Below, one piece after another: positions 1-10,921 of a stretch of DNA of 44,914 bases (positions within the stretch are counted from its first letter, which is position 1; each line of letters starts with the position of its first letter). The stretch covers positions 1 through 44,914 of the forward strand of contig JABIPQ010000122.1 of the NCBI GenBank assembly GCA_018698975.1, given 5' to 3'. The notes under the pieces are model-generated. The model saw only the letters and a program-made list of their open reading frames with translations, made no database searches and was not told the DNA's origin. The stretch is from Gammaproteobacteria bacterium. GTDB lineage: Bacteria > Pseudomonadota > Gammaproteobacteria > Pseudomonadales > Pseudohongiellaceae. Position numbers and translations under genes: made by a program.

Positions 1-19
1 CCAATTCCACCACTCCGGC
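1..19 (-). tRNA. tRNA-Leu, 5' end only (cut by window edge)
   Basis: On the minus strand these 19 bases match the start of bacterial tRNA-Leu: an acceptor strand beginning GCCGGAG, then the TGGTGGAATTGG that forms the 5' side of the D arm. The rest lies beyond the left edge, so the anticodon cannot be read. The position fits, because tRNA-Leu follows secG in E. coli and many gammaproteobacteria. The first tRNA base directly follows the secG stop codon, so the tRNA is probably cut out of a shared transcript. Confidence 0.8.
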
Positions 20-463
20 TTATTCTGTTTCCCCTGCGTCTATGACCGGCAGATCACCGGTAGCTTGTGCGTCAGCAACTGGAATATCACTCACTGGAGC
101 ACTCTCAGCAAGACTTTCTTCAGTGAAGGCTTCTACAAAAGGAATTTCATCTGCAAGACCAGGCGCTGCCGGGGCTTGGGTTATTTCATCAAGGTTCTGG
201 ATCAATCCGCTATCCTCAATACTTAAATCTGCCTGCTGCCTGGCAATAACTGCCAAGCCAAGGCTGGTAATAAAAAATACTACAGCAATGATAGAGGTCG
301 ACTTGCTCAATACATTTCCGCTGCCAGAGCTGCCAAAGATAGTCTGCGAGGCTCCGCTACCAAAGGAAGCACCCATATCGGCACCCTTGCCTTGCTGAAT
401 AAGAACAAGCCCGGTAATCGCTACGGCAGCAATTACATGTACAAAAATAATCATCGATTCCAT
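20..463 (-). CDS. secG: Preprotein translocase subunit SecG
   Basis: SecG is the small inner-membrane subunit of the SecYEG channel and assists SecA-driven export. The 147-residue product starts with a hydrophobic helix (about residues 4-22). The conserved QQGKGADMGASFG loop follows at about 23-35, then the GSSGSGNVLSKST segment and a second helix at about 57-75. The last 70 residues are an acidic tail rich in Ala, Pro and Glu, which makes the protein longer than the usual 110 or so residues. The tail has no recognisable domain. The gene lies downstream of tpiA and abuts tRNA-Leu, the standard gammaproteobacterial order. Confidence 0.95.
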   Translation of the reverse strand: MESMIIFVHVIAAVAITGLVLIQQGKGADMGASFGSGASQTIFGSSGSGNVLSKSTSIIAVVFFITSLGLAVIARQQADLSIEDSGLIQNLDEITQAPAAPGLADEIPFVEAFTEESLAESAPVSDIPVADAQATGDLPVIDAGETE

Positions 464-529
464 AAAATTTCTCTAACAATTCTCAAACAATGCTGTTAAA
501 TATTAAAAACCCGGTTTGTCATAAATTAA

Positions 530-1303
530 TCAATTTGAACAATAAGCAGACCAAATGCTGACAAACTCTTCGGCCACCAATGAAGCCCCACCTACGAGTG
601 CTCCATCGATATCCTGCTGTGCAAACAACTCAGCTGCGTTAGTACTTTTAACGCTACCGCCATAAATTATTTTTATCTGCTCACCTACACCTGTATCAAG
701 TTCAGAAATCGTTGCGCGAATCAGCGCGTGAACTTCCTGTGCCTGTTCCGGACTGGCGGTTAACCCTGTCCCGATTGCCCACACTGGCTCGTAAGCAATT
801 ACTGAATTCTTAAAGGCATCAACACCTGCATGATTCAGAACAGCCTTGAGCTGTCCAAGCACTGCTTCAGATGTCTCACCGGCTTCTCGTAGTGCCTGGG
901 TTTCCCCAACACATAACACAGGAATTAAATCGCTAGCCTGCGCCGCTGAAAATTTTTCAGCAATAAATTGATCATCTTCACCGAAAACTTCTCTTCTTTC
1001 GGAATGCCCAATTATTACATGACTGCATTTTACATCCCTGAGCATCTGCGCCGATATCTCACCGGTGAATGCCCCTGACTCGGCGGGATGCACATTCTGT
1101 GCTCCCAACTTGAGTTGACTACCTTCCAGCTTTTTTCCAACCTGCTGCAAATACAAGGCAGGAGGACAAATCAGAATTTCTGTCTGCGCATTTTCATGTG
1201 CCGATAGCCCATGTAATGCTTCCAGAATTTCACTGAGCAGAGCTTCGTTGCTCTCCTCTTGCCCGTTCATTTTCCAGTTAGCTGCTATCAGCCCTTTACG
1301 CAT
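530..1303 (-). CDS. tpiA: Triosephosphate isomerase
   Basis: This enzyme interconverts dihydroxyacetone phosphate and glyceraldehyde 3-phosphate in glycolysis and gluconeogenesis. The 257-residue product opens with RKGLIAANWKMNG, which contains the catalytic lysine. It has the catalytic histidine in IIGHSERR, the catalytic glutamate in AYEPVWAIGTG (hinge of loop 6), and the phosphate-binding GGSVK and GALVGGASL motifs. The ATG at 1303 is preferred over an in-frame TTG two codons upstream, because it gives the family's normal N-terminus. The gene lies between glmM and secG on the same strand. The 178 bp gap to the proposed glmM stop side is open enough to hold a promoter, but none was clear. 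Confidence 0.96.
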   Translation of the reverse strand: MRKGLIAANWKMNGQEESNEALLSEILEALHGLSAHENAQTEILICPPALYLQQVGKKLEGSQLKLGAQNVHPAESGAFTGEISAQMLRDVKCSHVIIGHSERREVFGEDDQFIAEKFSAAQASDLIPVLCVGETQALREAGETSEAVLGQLKAVLNHAGVDAFKNSVIAYEPVWAIGTGLTASPEQAQEVHALIRATISELDTGVGEQIKIIYGGSVKSTNAAELFAQQDIDGALVGGASLVAEEFVSIWSAYCSN

Positions 1304-1481
1304 ATCCAAGCCTGCTCAGCCCAGGGGCTTACCCCCGCCAAAATGGGCGCCAATACTAACCAAGATGGGCTTAAGTTGCAACAAAGCAAGGCTTGTGAAG
1401 ACATTAAATAAGACAGAAATTGCGACACTTGAATATCGCTTTTCAGCGCATCTACCAATCATGCGACGCTATATGCGACTC

Positions 1482-2831
1482 TTACTGCATTTCAGCTTTA
1501 ACCACTTCAGATATGTCGGTAGCAAGCCTGCTAACCTGATCAGTCTCTTCGCCTTCTACCATTACTCTGACCACCGGCTCAGTACCGGAAGGCCTGAGTA
1601 ATACCCTGCCAGTTTTCCCCAGCTCTGTTTCTACTTTTTTTACCGCAGCCTGAATGGCTTTATTTTCCATTAACCCGTCTTTAGTACTGAGCTCGACATT
1701 GATCATGGTCTGGGGAAATTTGCTCATACCAGCCTTCACATCATGTAAGCTCTGATCAAATACCTGCATAGCTGAAAGCACCTGTAATGCAGAAACAATC
1801 CCATCACCGGTGCTGGTAGAATCAAGACAAATAATATGGCCGGACGATTCTCCACCGAACAACCATTGCCGGGTCAGTAGTTCCGTCATCACATAACGAT
1901 CGCCCACTTTGGTGCGACGAAAAGGAATATCCAGTTCTTTCAAGGCTATTTCCAGACCAAGATTACTCATTACCGTACCAATAATGCCCTGATCCCTGCC
2001 GCCTTTACCCAGCTTACCCAGTTTGTATCGGGCAATGATGTAAAGCAGTTCATCGCCATCAACTGTCTCTCCTTTATGATCAACCATAATGAGACGATCA
2101 CCATCGCCATCAAAAGCTATTCCCAGGTCAGCATTTTCTTCCAGCACCCTTTCCGCCAGTTTTTCAGGATGGGTGGAGCCGCAATCACGATTGATGTTAA
2201 GCCCGTCTGGCTCTGTACCGATAGTAATAACTGAAGCTCCTAATTCCCGCAGGACATTGGGGGCAATGTGGTAGGTAGCCCCATTTGCGCAATCCACCAC
2301 AATGGAAAGACCATTAAGACTTACATTATTTGGGATAGTACTTTTGCAAAACTCAATATATCTGCCACTGGCATCTACTATGCGAGAAGCTTTTCCTATT
2401 GCATCAGATTCCACCGTTGTCAGCGGTTCATCCATAGCCTCTTCAATAGCTTTTTCAATTTCATCAGGCAGTTTCATCCCGTCGGCAGAAAAGAATTTAA
2501 TTCCGTTATCCTGAAAAGCATTATGTGAAGCACTGATAACGATGCCCGCTTGCGCCTGAAAAGTTCGTGTTAGGTAAGCAACAGCAGGCGTTGGCATAGG
2601 CCCTAACAAGTTCACATCAAGGCCGGCAGAGGTAAGTCCAGCCTCAAGAGCGGATTCGAACATATATCCTGATATCCGCGTGTCTTTACCAATCAGAATT
2701 TTTCCCTTGCCCTGACTTGCAAATACTTTTCCTGTGGCCCAGCCAAGTTTAAGCATGAAATCCGGAGTGATAGGATAAACGCCTACTTTGCCTCTGATGC
2801 CATCTGTACCGAAATATTTTTTCTCAGCCAC
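1482..2831 (-). CDS. glmM: Phosphoglucosamine mutase
   Basis: GlmM converts glucosamine 6-phosphate to glucosamine 1-phosphate for UDP-GlcNAc, and so for peptidoglycan and LPS. The protein has the [10 protein letters not shown] start, the active-site serine in GIVISASHN, the metal-binding DGDGDR loop, and the phosphate-binding [14 protein letters not shown] motif near the end. No ATG is available at the 5' end. I chose the GTG at 2831 because it gives the same N-terminal length as E. coli GlmM and places the catalytic serine at residue 102. It also has a GTGAG sequence 7 nt upstream. GTG 2843 and TTG 2873 are alternatives. The gene lies just downstream of folP, probably in the same transcript. 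Confidence 0.93.
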   Translation of the reverse strand: MAEKKYFGTDGIRGKVGVYPITPDFMLKLGWATGKVFASQGKGKILIGKDTRISGYMFESALEAGLTSAGLDVNLLGPMPTPAVAYLTRTFQAQAGIVISASHNAFQDNGIKFFSADGMKLPDEIEKAIEEAMDEPLTTVESDAIGKASRIVDASGRYIEFCKSTIPNNVSLNGLSIVVDCANGATYHIAPNVLRELGASVITIGTEPDGLNINRDCGSTHPEKLAERVLEENADLGIAFDGDGDRLIMVDHKGETVDGDELLYIIARYKLGKLGKGGRDQGIIGTVMSNLGLEIALKELDIPFRRTKVGDRYVMTELLTRQWLFGGESSGHIICLDSTSTGDGIVSALQVLSAMQVFDQSLHDVKAGMSKFPQTMINVELSTKDGLMENKAIQAAVKKVETELGKTGRVLLRPSGTEPVVRVMVEGEETDQVSRLATDISEVVKAEMQ

Positions 2832-2876
2832 CTGCTTACTCACTTTATAATTTTTATATTTCACCCTGTACAAGTG

Positions 2877-3740
2877 TCAGGATATTCTTAGCACTTCATT
2901 ACATATTTTTAGCGCATCCACTGTCTCAGCAACATCATGAGTGCGAACTATTCGTGCGCCATTCATTACACCAATAACAGATGCGGCAATACTCCCCGAT
3001 ATTCTGTCTTTTTCTTCGCGCCCTGTTATCGTACCGATCATTCTTTTTCTAGAAACGCCCACCAATACTGGTAATTCTAACCGCTGCAATTCATCAAGTC
3101 TTCTCAGTAATTCAAGGTTATGCTCAAGCGTCTTTCCAAACCCGAACCCTGGATCAAGAATAATACTGTCATTACCAATACCCGCATCATTACAAGCCTT
3201 CACACGTGAGGCCAGGTAATTGGATATATCATCAATTACATCCGCATAGCTTGGAGCTTCCTGCATATTCCCAGGTGTGCCCTGCATATGCATCAAACAG
3301 ACGGGCAAACCGGAATTCGACGCCGCGCTCAGTGCACCATCCCGGCTCAGGGCCCTGACATCATTAATCAAGCCAGCACCAGAATCTGCGCATTGACTGA
3401 TAAGCTCTGGATTTGATGTATCCACCGAGATTATCACATCAAAATTATTATTTATTGCTTCAACTACCGGTAAAACCCGATCCAATTCTTCCTGACTGGA
3501 AACCTCACGAGCACCAGGGCGAGTAGACTCACCACCCACATCCAGAATCGCAGCCCCTGCTACAAGCATGGTTTCTGCCCGCTGCAACACTTTTGTTAAT
3601 GCAACATGTCCGGTATCACTCATCAACTCACCCCCGTCGGAAAAGGAATCTGGAGTGATATTCAAAATTCCCATGACATGGGATATGGAAAGATCGAGAG
3701 ACTTTCCGGAAAAATTAAACAGGTTTGAAGGTTTTCTCAT
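2877..3740 (-). CDS. folP: Dihydropteroate synthase
   Basis: This enzyme joins p-aminobenzoate to 6-hydroxymethyl-dihydropterin diphosphate in folate synthesis and is the target of sulfonamides. The 287-residue product has the two family signatures, VMGILNITPDSFSDGG at about residues 23-38 and the GGESTRPGA loop at about 69-77. It also has ISVDT, LINDVRAL, the HMQG loop, DPGFGFGK and LVGVSRKRMI with the substrate-contacting lysine and arginine. The ATG at 3740 gives a normal N-terminus, although no strong ribosome binding site is visible. It is separated from ftsH by a clear terminator and precedes glmM by about 45 bp, the classical ftsH-folP-glmM order. Confidence 0.96.
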   Translation of the reverse strand: MRKPSNLFNFSGKSLDLSISHVMGILNITPDSFSDGGELMSDTGHVALTKVLQRAETMLVAGAAILDVGGESTRPGAREVSSQEELDRVLPVVEAINNNFDVIISVDTSNPELISQCADSGAGLINDVRALSRDGALSAASNSGLPVCLMHMQGTPGNMQEAPSYADVIDDISNYLASRVKACNDAGIGNDSIILDPGFGFGKTLEHNLELLRRLDELQRLELPVLVGVSRKRMIGTITGREEKDRISGSIAASVIGVMNGARIVRTHDVAETVDALKICNEVLRIS

Positions 3741-3769
3741 GACATTAACTAAAAAGACTTTAATTCAGT

Positions 3770-3800
3770 AAAAATAAAAAGGAGCTCATAAGAGCTCCTT
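3770..3800 (-). terminator. Rho-independent terminator after ftsH
   Basis: A perfect 9 bp stem, AAGGAGCTC with GAGCTCCTT, encloses a 4 nt loop. On the minus strand it is followed by a T-rich tract (TTTATTTTTA). It lies 22 bp after the ftsH stop and before folP, so ftsH is likely transcribed separately from folP-glmM. Confidence 0.85.
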
Positions 3801-3821
3801 GTCAAAATTTTATTTTTATTT

Positions 3822-5762
3822 TTAATGTTCGCCGGCTGGGCCACCAATCGGTTTATTGGATTCTTTCTTATTATCCTTGTCACTCGATTCTTCAGCTTCT
3901 ACTTTGGCCGCTTTTCCCGAACCATAATCATCATCATGCCAGCCTTCAGGAGTACGTGGCTTTTTCCCGTTCATGATGTCATCAATCTGCCCCGCATCAA
4001 TAGTTTCCCATTCCATCAAGGCGTCTTTCATAGCATCCAGCTTGTCACGATTATCCTCAAGAATCTTCTGAGCACGCCCATAGCACGTATCAATAATGCT
4101 GCGAACTTCTTCATCAATTGCTTTGGTAGTCTCTCCAGACAGTACTTTGTTTTGACCTGCAGAGGAGCGCCCAAGGAAAACTTCATCTGCTTCATCATCA
4201 TACTGCAAGGGGCCCAGGCGTTCTGACAGGCCCCATTTTTTGACCATGTTATGCGCCATCTGGGTAGCACGCTGAATATCATTAGAAGCGCCAGTTGTAA
4301 CCCCATCTGCGCCCAAAGTCATTTCTTCAGCAATACGCCCTCCATAAAGACTGCAAATCTGGCTAAGAATACTTTGCTTGCTCAGACTGTAGCGATCCTC
4401 TTCCGGGAGAAACATAGTGACACCGAGAGCTCTACCGCGAGGGATAATACTGACTTTATAGACCGGATCATGTTCAGGAACCAGACGACCTACAATTGCA
4501 TGTCCTGCTTCATGATAGGCAGTATTTAATTTTTCTTTCTCAGACATCACCATGGATTTGCGCTCAGCGCCCATCATGATTTTGTCTTTGGCTTTTTCAA
4601 ATTCTTCCATAGTTACCTTCTGCTTGCTGCCACGAGCAGCAAACAAGGCGGCTTCATTCACCAGATTGGCAAGGTCAGCACCAGAAAATCCAGGGGTAGC
4701 CCTGGCAAGCACTGACTCATCAACACCATCGGAAATAGGGACTTTGCGCATATGCACTTTGAGAATTTGTTCACGACCGCGTATATCTGGCAAACCAACT
4801 ACCACCTGACGATCAAAGCGACCAGGACGCAACAAGGCCGGATCAAGTACATCAGGTCTGTTTGTTGCCGCAATGACAATAACGCCTTCATTACCTTCAA
4901 AACCGTCCATTTCAACAAGTAACTGGTTCAGGGTTTGCTCACGCTCATCATGGCCACCACCTACACCGGCACCACGATGACGACCAACAGCATCGATCTC
5001 ATCAATAAATATAATACAGGGTGACTGTTGCTTGGCCTGCTCAAACATGTATCGGACACGGGAGGCACCAACACCGACAAACATTTCTACAAAATCTGAA
5101 CCGGAGATAGAAAAGAAAGGCACCTTCGCCTCACCAGCGATTGCTTTTGCCAGCAGGGTTTTACCCGTACCTGGCTGCCCTACCATAAGTACACCGCGAG
5201 GAATTCTTCCACCCAGACGTTGATATTTGTCCGGCTCGCGCAGGAAATCCACCAGCTCTTTTACATCATCCTTGGCTTCATCAACTCCGGCTACATCGGC
5301 AAATGTCACCTTCACCTGATCTTCGCTAAGCATCTTCGCTTTGCTTTTACCAAAAGCCATGGGCCCACCTTTGCCACCAACGCCACCACCCTGCATTTGT
5401 CGCATAAAAAACATGAACACTGCGATAATGATGAGAATGGGGAAAGAGGCAACCAGTAACTGTGTCCAGATACTTTGTTGCTCAGGCTCCTGTCCGCGAA
5501 GTCTTACATTGTGAGATAGCAGATCATCAATCAGCTTGGGGTCTTCGATATAGGGACGAATGGTATTAAAACGTGTGCCGTTGCTTTTCAGGCCCATGAT
5601 ATTCACGCCACTGATGGTGACTTCAGTGACATTACCCTGCTGAACTTCACTAATAAAATCGGAATAATCCAATTGCTCTGCATTAGTGGGCTGATTGAAA
5701 TTATTGAACACGGTCAACAGGACTGCCGCAATAATCATCCAAAGTAATAAATTTTTTGCCAT
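3822..5762 (-). CDS. ftsH: ATP-dependent zinc metalloprotease FtsH
   Basis: FtsH is the essential membrane-anchored AAA+ protease that degrades sigma-32, LpxC and damaged membrane proteins. Counting from the ATG at 5762, transmembrane helices lie at about 4-21 and 98-119, flanking a periplasmic domain. The Walker A motif GQPGTGKT is at about 195-202, Walker B is IIFIDEID, and the second region of homology is [18 protein letters not shown]. The zinc site HEAGH is at about 417-421. The C-terminus is a charged, disordered tail. The upstream TTG was rejected because MAKNLLLWM matches family starts. The gene has its own terminator and a heat-shock-like promoter. Confidence 0.97.
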   Translation of the reverse strand: MAKNLLLWMIIAAVLLTVFNNFNQPTNAEQLDYSDFISEVQQGNVTEVTISGVNIMGLKSNGTRFNTIRPYIEDPKLIDDLLSHNVRLRGQEPEQQSIWTQLLVASFPILIIIAVFMFFMRQMQGGGVGGKGGPMAFGKSKAKMLSEDQVKVTFADVAGVDEAKDDVKELVDFLREPDKYQRLGGRIPRGVLMVGQPGTGKTLLAKAIAGEAKVPFFSISGSDFVEMFVGVGASRVRYMFEQAKQQSPCIIFIDEIDAVGRHRGAGVGGGHDEREQTLNQLLVEMDGFEGNEGVIVIAATNRPDVLDPALLRPGRFDRQVVVGLPDIRGREQILKVHMRKVPISDGVDESVLARATPGFSGADLANLVNEAALFAARGSKQKVTMEEFEKAKDKIMMGAERKSMVMSEKEKLNTAYHEAGHAIVGRLVPEHDPVYKVSIIPRGRALGVTMFLPEEDRYSLSKQSILSQICSLYGGRIAEEMTLGADGVTTGASNDIQRATQMAHNMVKKWGLSERLGPLQYDDEADEVFLGRSSAGQNKVLSGETTKAIDEEVRSIIDTCYGRAQKILEDNRDKLDAMKDALMEWETIDAGQIDDIMNGKKPRTPEGWHDDDYGSGKAAKVEAEESSDKDNKKESNKPIGGPAGEH

Positions 5763-5810
5763 ATCGTTCAAGGGTATAGCCCTTTTAATTTCTTAATTAA
5801 CGTAATTAAA

Positions 5811-5839
5811 ATACGGGATTGGAAAAGTCTTTTTTCAAC
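5811..5839 (-). promoter_or_regulatory. Candidate sigma-32 promoter of ftsH
   Basis: On the minus strand GTTGAAA (consensus CTTGAAA) is followed after 14 bp by TCCCGTAT (consensus CCCCATNT). Each element has one or two mismatches and the spacing is inside the sigma-32 range. It ends about 48 bp before the ftsH ATG. FtsH is a heat-shock protein in E. coli, so the site makes biological sense. Confidence 0.5.
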
Positions 5840-6017
5840 TGGGCTTCAGGTATTTTCCCAGTGAGTCTCTGGTAAGACCCTGAAAAGTCCCGTTTAGCTT
5901 CAGACTCGCGCGTATTTCCTGATTTAATTCTTGCATGAAAAGCATGCCTTGCCTACCAGTATCGGTATGCTGATTACAGCAATGACCCCGGGATTAAAGG
6001 GGTTTTGCCCTGATTTC

Positions 6018-6641
6018 TTAGTTCTTGTAGCCTTTTGCGAGGAGATATATTTCCTTGGAACGTGCACGTGAGGCCCCGGGTTTTCTGCTCAGAACCTGAG
6101 AAAATTCCTGTTTTACTTCTTTTAACAGAGATTCGAAGCCCTCACCCTGAAACACTTTGGCGAGTAAACAACCACCCGGCTTTAAGGTTATACGAGCGAA
6201 ATCCAGTGCAAGTTCAACGAGATGCATAGATCTTGGCTGATCTATAGCAGCCATACCACTTAAATTGGGGGCCATATCCGAAATTACAAGGTCCACACCT
6301 TCACCGGATGGTATCCGGGACAGAATTTCTTTAAAGCAATCCTCTTCGGTGAAATCACCCTGAACAAAAACAACGCCATTTACTGCGTCCATGCCTAAAA
6401 TATCCGAGGCAATCACCGTTCCTTTTGCCCCTGCCAATTGAGCTGCCACTTGAGACCATCCACCAGGGGCTGACCCGAGATCAACGATAGTCATTCCGGG
6501 TTTAATCAAACGATCTGACTTCTGTATTTCCAGGAGCTTATAACTGGCCCGCGAACGATAGCCATCTGCCTTTGAGCGCTGTACCCAGGCATCATCAAAA
6601 TGTTCTTTTAGCCAACTTTTACTGCTTTTCGATTTCGACAT
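6018..6641 (-). CDS. rlmE: 23S rRNA (uridine-2'-O-)-methyltransferase RlmE
   Basis: RlmE (FtsJ/RrmJ) methylates the 2'-O of U2552 in the A loop of 23S rRNA, a late step of 50S assembly. The 207-residue product has the SAM-binding motif IVDLGSAPGGWSQ at about residues 50-62. The family's K-D-K-E tetrad is visible as the lysine in RASYKL, the aspartate in VISDMAPNLSG, the lysine in LLAKVFQGEG and the glutamate in RSKEIYLLA. The ATG at 6641 is chosen over an in-frame GTG four codons upstream, since it yields the usual MSKSKSSKSWL start. It is divergent from yhbY with 49 bp between the starts, and is heat-shock controlled with ftsH in E. coli. Confidence 0.95.
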   Translation of the reverse strand: MSKSKSSKSWLKEHFDDAWVQRSKADGYRSRASYKLLEIQKSDRLIKPGMTIVDLGSAPGGWSQVAAQLAGAKGTVIASDILGMDAVNGVVFVQGDFTEEDCFKEILSRIPSGEGVDLVISDMAPNLSGMAAIDQPRSMHLVELALDFARITLKPGGCLLAKVFQGEGFESLLKEVKQEFSQVLSRKPGASRARSKEIYLLAKGYKN

Positions 6642-6690
6642 GATAGAATCCACAGCCCTTTTGGCATGAACCGGTAACTATACCCCAAGC

Positions 6691-7005
6691 ATGAAACACG
6701 ATAAAAAATTACAGAAGAAGTTCCGCAGCATCAGTCACCACCTTGATCCCGTAGTGATTGTCTCCAATGGCCTGACAGAAAACGTCCAGGCTGAAATAGA
6801 CCGGGCTCTGTCAGATCACGAACTTATCAAGATCAGGGTTAACACTGCTGACCGAGAGGCAAAAAAATCTGTAATCGGGGAGATTTGCGAGCATCAAAAG
6901 GCTGAGCTGGTGCAGACCATTGGCAATATCGCACTGATTTACCGCAAGGCTGCGGAGCTAAAACCACATTTATCAAATATCCAGAGAAATTCAGAAATAA
7001 ACTAG
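6691..7005 (+). CDS. yhbY: Ribosome-assembly RNA-binding protein YhbY (CRM domain)
   Basis: This 104-residue protein is a single CRM domain. The family binds pre-50S particles and helps ribosome assembly. Visible features are the basic N-terminus, the LDPVVIVSNGLTENV segment with the loop typical of CRM domains, and the IRVNTADREAKKSVIGEICE and VQTIGNIALIYRKA strands. It lies divergently from rlmE, another 50S maturation factor, an arrangement conserved in gammaproteobacteria. It converges on greA, with only a repeat-filled gap between them. Confidence 0.93.
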   Translation: MKHDKKLQKKFRSISHHLDPVVIVSNGLTENVQAEIDRALSDHELIKIRVNTADREAKKSVIGEICEHQKAELVQTIGNIALIYRKAAELKPHLSNIQRNSEIN

Positions 7006-7092
7006 TAGCTGAAAGCCTAAAGCTTAAGGCAAAAAACACGCTGGATGTTTGGGTTTAATTCCCTTTAGCCTTTAGCCTTTAGCCTTTAGCCA
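7006..7092. repeat. Heptamer repeat element filling the yhbY-greA gap
   Basis: The right half (7062-7091) holds four perfect copies of the heptamer TTTAGCC. The left half (7006-7030) holds three degenerate heptamers in the opposite orientation (TAGCTGA, AAGCCTA, AAGCTTA). The two arrays can pair through a roughly 30 nt spacer. The element occupies the whole space between the two converging stop codons. Confidence 0.8.
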
Positions 7093-7569
7093 TCAAAGAT
7101 GCTCTACCTTTTCAATTTCATATAACACTTCACCGCCTGGCGCATTGACGGTAATTTCGTCGCCTTCTTCCTTGCCCATCATGGCACGGGAAATGGGAGA
7201 ACCAACGGAAATTTTTGAATTTTTCACATCCGCTTCATCTTCCCCGACTATCTGGTAGGTGACAGACGCCTCTGTATCGATATTGTAAAGCGTCACTGTT
7301 GTTCCAAAAATCACCTTACCGGTAGCAGGAATCGATTTCACATCAATTATTTCTGCGTCTGCCAGCTTGCCTTCAATTTCCTGAATTCTTCCTTCGCAAA
7401 AACTCTGCTGTTCACGCGCGGCATGATATTCAGCATTTTCTTTCAAGTCACCATGCTCCCTTGCATCAGCAATGGCCTGGATAATCCTTGGGCGCGCATT
7501 ACTCTTGAGTTCGGTAAGCTCCGTTCTCAATGTTTCAGCCCCGCCAACAGTCATGGGTACTTTTCTCAT
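7093..7569 (-). CDS. greA: Transcription elongation factor GreA
   Basis: GreA enters the secondary channel of RNA polymerase and stimulates cleavage of backtracked RNA. The 158-residue product shows the N-terminal antiparallel coiled coil (about residues 5-75), including [20 protein letters not shown]-type sequence with the acidic tip residues. A C-terminal FKBP-like domain contains [19 protein letters not shown]. The ATG at 7569 is preferred over a TTG two codons earlier. The gene is last in the dnaJ-dapB-carA-carB-greA series, and the carB-greA gap is 84 bp. Its C-terminal end points into the heptamer repeat shared with yhbY. Confidence 0.96.
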   Translation of the reverse strand: MRKVPMTVGGAETLRTELTELKSNARPRIIQAIADAREHGDLKENAEYHAAREQQSFCEGRIQEIEGKLADAEIIDVKSIPATGKVIFGTTVTLYNIDTEASVTYQIVGEDEADVKNSKISVGSPISRAMMGKEEGDEITVNAPGGEVLYEIEKVEHL

Positions 7570-7653
7570 TTCCAAATTCTCTTTTTATTCTGGCAGTTAA
7601 ATAATTCAGCTCGCTTTTTCTTTAAGCTAAAAAAGGGCTTAACTCTGTCGCTA

Positions 7654-10600
7654 TTATGAATTTTGCTCAGCATGCAGGTCCTGCAAACTATTTACTGAAG
7701 TATCACCGCCAAACAGGAGAGCTTCATAAACTGCCATGGCACTGGCAATAGTGGTTGTACAGTAGACTCCATGTCGCAATGCTGTACTACGGATCGTAGC
7801 CGAATCAGCAATAGCCTGACGTCCTTCAGTAGTGTTTACGATAAGGTCAATTTCATCATTTTTCAACATATCGACAATATGAGGTCTGCCTTCCATCACT
7901 TTGTTCACCGGTTCAACAGGTACGCCTGCGTCCTCGATTATTTTGGCCGTCCCTTTAGTTGCTACCAGGGAGAAGCCCAGAGAATGAAGATTTTTTGCCA
8001 ACTCAGGCAGCGCCCATTTATCGACTTCCCTGACACTGATAAAAGCCTTGCCATCCAGAGGTAAATTTAGCTCACCAAGTCCCTGCGATTTGTAATACGC
8101 CTCGGCAAAAGTTTCCCCTGTTCCCATCACTTCACCGGTAGACTTCATTTCCGGACCAAGAATCGGGTCAACACCCGGGAATTTGTTAAACGGAAAAATT
8201 GCCTCTTTTACGGCATAGAATGAAGGCACAATTTCTTTCGTGAAGCCCTGAGACTCCAGTGAAATGCCTACCATACATTTGGCGGCAATTTTCGCCAGCG
8301 ATACGCCAATGCATTTGGATACAAAAGGCACCGTTCTGGAAGCGCGCGGGTTAACCTCAATGATATAAACTTCGCCATCCTGATAGGCCAACTGGGCATT
8401 CATTAAACCAATCACATTCAATTCTATAGCAAGCTCAACACACTGATTTCGAATTTTGTCCTGAACTTCCATGGGCAGACTATAAGGTGGCAATGAGCAA
8501 GCCGAGTCTCCGGAATGTACTCCCGCCTGTTCAATGTGTTGCATAATCGAGCCTACCACAACCTGTTTGCCATCACTGACAACATCCACGTCCATCTCAA
8601 TAGCTGAATTCAGGTAATGATCCAGCAGTACCGGACTTTCATGGGACACATCCACAGCGCTATTAATATAGCGTTTCAATTCTGCCTGGTTGTAGACGAT
8701 CTCCATGGCGCGACCGCCCAATACATAGGAAGGACGCACTACCAAAGGAAAGCCAATTTTTTCTGCCTCAATTACCGCTTCTTCCAAACTGCGCACTGTA
8801 CTGTTGGGTGGCTGTTTTAAACCCAGCTTTTCAATCATGCTCTGGAAGCGTTCACGATCTTCTGCCCTGTCGATAGCATCAGCGCTGGTACCGATAATTG
8901 GCACACCCAGTTTTTCAAGTTGAGTCACCAGCTTGAGAGGCGTCTGGCCGCCAAACTGGACAATTACACCGTCCGGTTTTTCGAGGTGAACAATTTCCAG
9001 CACATCTTCCAGGGTGACCGGTTCAAAGTAGAGACGATCTGAGATATTGAAGTCGGTAGAAACTGTCTCTGGATTACAGTTAACCATGATGGCTTCATAG
9101 CCTTCTTCGCGCATAGCCATGGCAGCATGCACACAACAATAGTCAAACTCGATACCCTGACCGATTCTGTTAGGGCCACCGCCCAAAACGATAATTTTTT
9201 TCCTGTCACTGACATCCGCCTCACATTCCTCTTCATAACAGGAATACATATAAGCAGTGGATGATGAGAATTCAGCGGCGCAGGTATCTACACGTTTATA
9301 GACAGGATGGATGCCCAGGCTATGGCGTTTGTTTCTTACATCATCTTCCGGAACGTTCAATACACATGCCAGTCTCTGATCAGAAAAGCCTTTGCGTTTA
9401 AGACGGTAAAGCGCATCTCTATCGAGCTGCTCCAGGCTGGAGGCCTCGAGCTTTTGTTCATCCAGGATAATGTCTTCTATCTGTATCAGATACCAGGGGT
9501 CAATGTGAGTGTAGCCAAACAGATCTTCCACAGACATCCCTGCCCTGAAAGCATCTCCTATATAGCGAATACGATCACAACCCGGATCTTTCAATTCACG
9601 CAGCAAGACTTCATTGGAATTACTGGCCTCCACATCCAGAATAGGATCGAATCCGCAGATACCGATCTCCATTCCACGTAGCGCTTTTTGAAACGATTCC
9701 TGGAATGTTCTGCCAATAGCCATCACTTCACCCACAGATTTCATCTGCGTAGTTAAACGGTCAGGTGCCTGGGGGAATTTCTCAAAGGTAAAACGCGGAA
9801 TCTTGGTAACCACATAATCAAGAGTCGGCTCAAAGGAAGAAGGAGTAATGCCACCAGTGATTTCATTACGCAGTTCATCCAAAGTAAAGCCTACAGCCAA
9901 CTTGGCCGCCACTCTCGCAATAGGGAAACCTGTTGCCTTGGAGGCCAGGGCAGAAGAACGCGACACGCGGGGATTCATTTCAATCACCACCATGCGACCA
10001 TCTACCGGGTTAATCCCAAATTGCACATTGGAGCCGCCTGTTTCTACACCGATTTCCCGTAATATGGCAATCGAGGCATTTCTGAGCAGTTGATACTCCT
10101 TATCAGTCAAGGTCTGGGCAGGCGCTATCGTAATGGAGTCGCCAGTATGGATACCCATGGCATCAAAATTTTCGATACTGCAGACAATAATGCAGTTATC
10201 GTTTTTATCCCTGACTACTTCCAGCTCATATTCTTTCCAGCCAATCAGCGATTCATCAATCAATAGCTCATTGGTTGGACTCAGATCTATCCCGCGCTTA
10301 CAGATTTCTTCAAACTCTTCCTTGTTATAGGCGATACCACCGCCACTTCCACCCATAGTAAATGAAGGGCGAATAATGCACGGGAAGCCAAGATTTTCCA
10401 TAGCAGCAAAGGCTTCATCCAAATTATTGGCAATAAAATGTCTGGGCGTTTCCAGACCAATCGCTACCATGGCATTGTCGAATAGCTCTCTGTCTTCTGC
10501 TTTATCGATGGAATTTTTCTTCGCACCGATGAGCTCAACATTATATTTTTCCAGGATACCTTCACGATCCAGATCAAGAGCACAGTTAAGCGCTGTCTGG

Positions 10601-10875
10601 CCACCCATAGTGGGTAAAATGGCATCCGGTCTTTCTTTCTCGATTATTTTTTCAACTGTTCGCCACTCAACTGGCTCGATATAGGTGGCATCCGCCATAC
10701 CGGGATCGGTCATGATAGTAGCCGGATTAGAGTTCACCAGAACAATCCGGTAACCCTCTTCTCTCAGCGCCTGGCACGCTTGAGCTCCAGAATAGTCAAA
10801 CTCGCAAGCCTGTCCGATGACGATAGGGCCTGCACCTATTATTAGTATGGTTTGTATATCTGTTCTTTTTGGCAT
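7654..10875 (-). CDS. carB: Carbamoyl-phosphate synthase large subunit
   Basis: CarB makes carbamoyl phosphate from bicarbonate, two ATP and ammonia supplied by CarA, for arginine and pyrimidine synthesis. The 1073-residue length is standard. It consists of two homologous ATP-grasp halves. The first (about 1-400) has [19 protein letters not shown] and [12 protein letters not shown]. The second (about 550-930) has [31 protein letters not shown] and [17 protein letters not shown]. Between them lies the oligomerisation domain, and the end is an MGS-like allosteric domain where UMP or ornithine binds in other species. It follows carA by 46 bp, almost certainly in one operon. Confidence 0.97.
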   Translation of the reverse strand: MPKRTDIQTILIIGAGPIVIGQACEFDYSGAQACQALREEGYRIVLVNSNPATIMTDPGMADATYIEPVEWRTVEKIIEKERPDAILPTMGGQTALNCALDLDREGILEKYNVELIGAKKNSIDKAEDRELFDNAMVAIGLETPRHFIANNLDEAFAAMENLGFPCIIRPSFTMGGSGGGIAYNKEEFEEICKRGIDLSPTNELLIDESLIGWKEYELEVVRDKNDNCIIVCSIENFDAMGIHTGDSITIAPAQTLTDKEYQLLRNASIAILREIGVETGGSNVQFGINPVDGRMVVIEMNPRVSRSSALASKATGFPIARVAAKLAVGFTLDELRNEITGGITPSSFEPTLDYVVTKIPRFTFEKFPQAPDRLTTQMKSVGEVMAIGRTFQESFQKALRGMEIGICGFDPILDVEASNSNEVLLRELKDPGCDRIRYIGDAFRAGMSVEDLFGYTHIDPWYLIQIEDIILDEQKLEASSLEQLDRDALYRLKRKGFSDQRLACVLNVPEDDVRNKRHSLGIHPVYKRVDTCAAEFSSSTAYMYSCYEEECEADVSDRKKIIVLGGGPNRIGQGIEFDYCCVHAAMAMREEGYEAIMVNCNPETVSTDFNISDRLYFEPVTLEDVLEIVHLEKPDGVIVQFGGQTPLKLVTQLEKLGVPIIGTSADAIDRAEDRERFQSMIEKLGLKQPPNSTVRSLEEAVIEAEKIGFPLVVRPSYVLGGRAMEIVYNQAELKRYINSAVDVSHESPVLLDHYLNSAIEMDVDVVSDGKQVVVGSIMQHIEQAGVHSGDSACSLPPYSLPMEVQDKIRNQCVELAIELNVIGLMNAQLAYQDGEVYIIEVNPRASRTVPFVSKCIGVSLAKIAAKCMVGISLESQGFTKEIVPSFYAVKEAIFPFNKFPGVDPILGPEMKSTGEVMGTGETFAEAYYKSQGLGELNLPLDGKAFISVREVDKWALPELAKNLHSLGFSLVATKGTAKIIEDAGVPVEPVNKVMEGRPHIVDMLKNDEIDLIVNTTEGRQAIADSATIRSTALRHGVYCTTTIASAMAVYEALLFGGDTSVNSLQDLHAEQNS

Positions 10876-10921
10876 GGTGACTAAAGTTTCTTTTTTAATT
10901 AGTTCGTATTAATGTTTTTAA

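Noticed and set aside
1248-1601. 117-codon plus-strand frame between tpiA and glmM
   Set aside because: It overlaps the coding ends of both genes on the other strand and shows no protein-like composition of its own.
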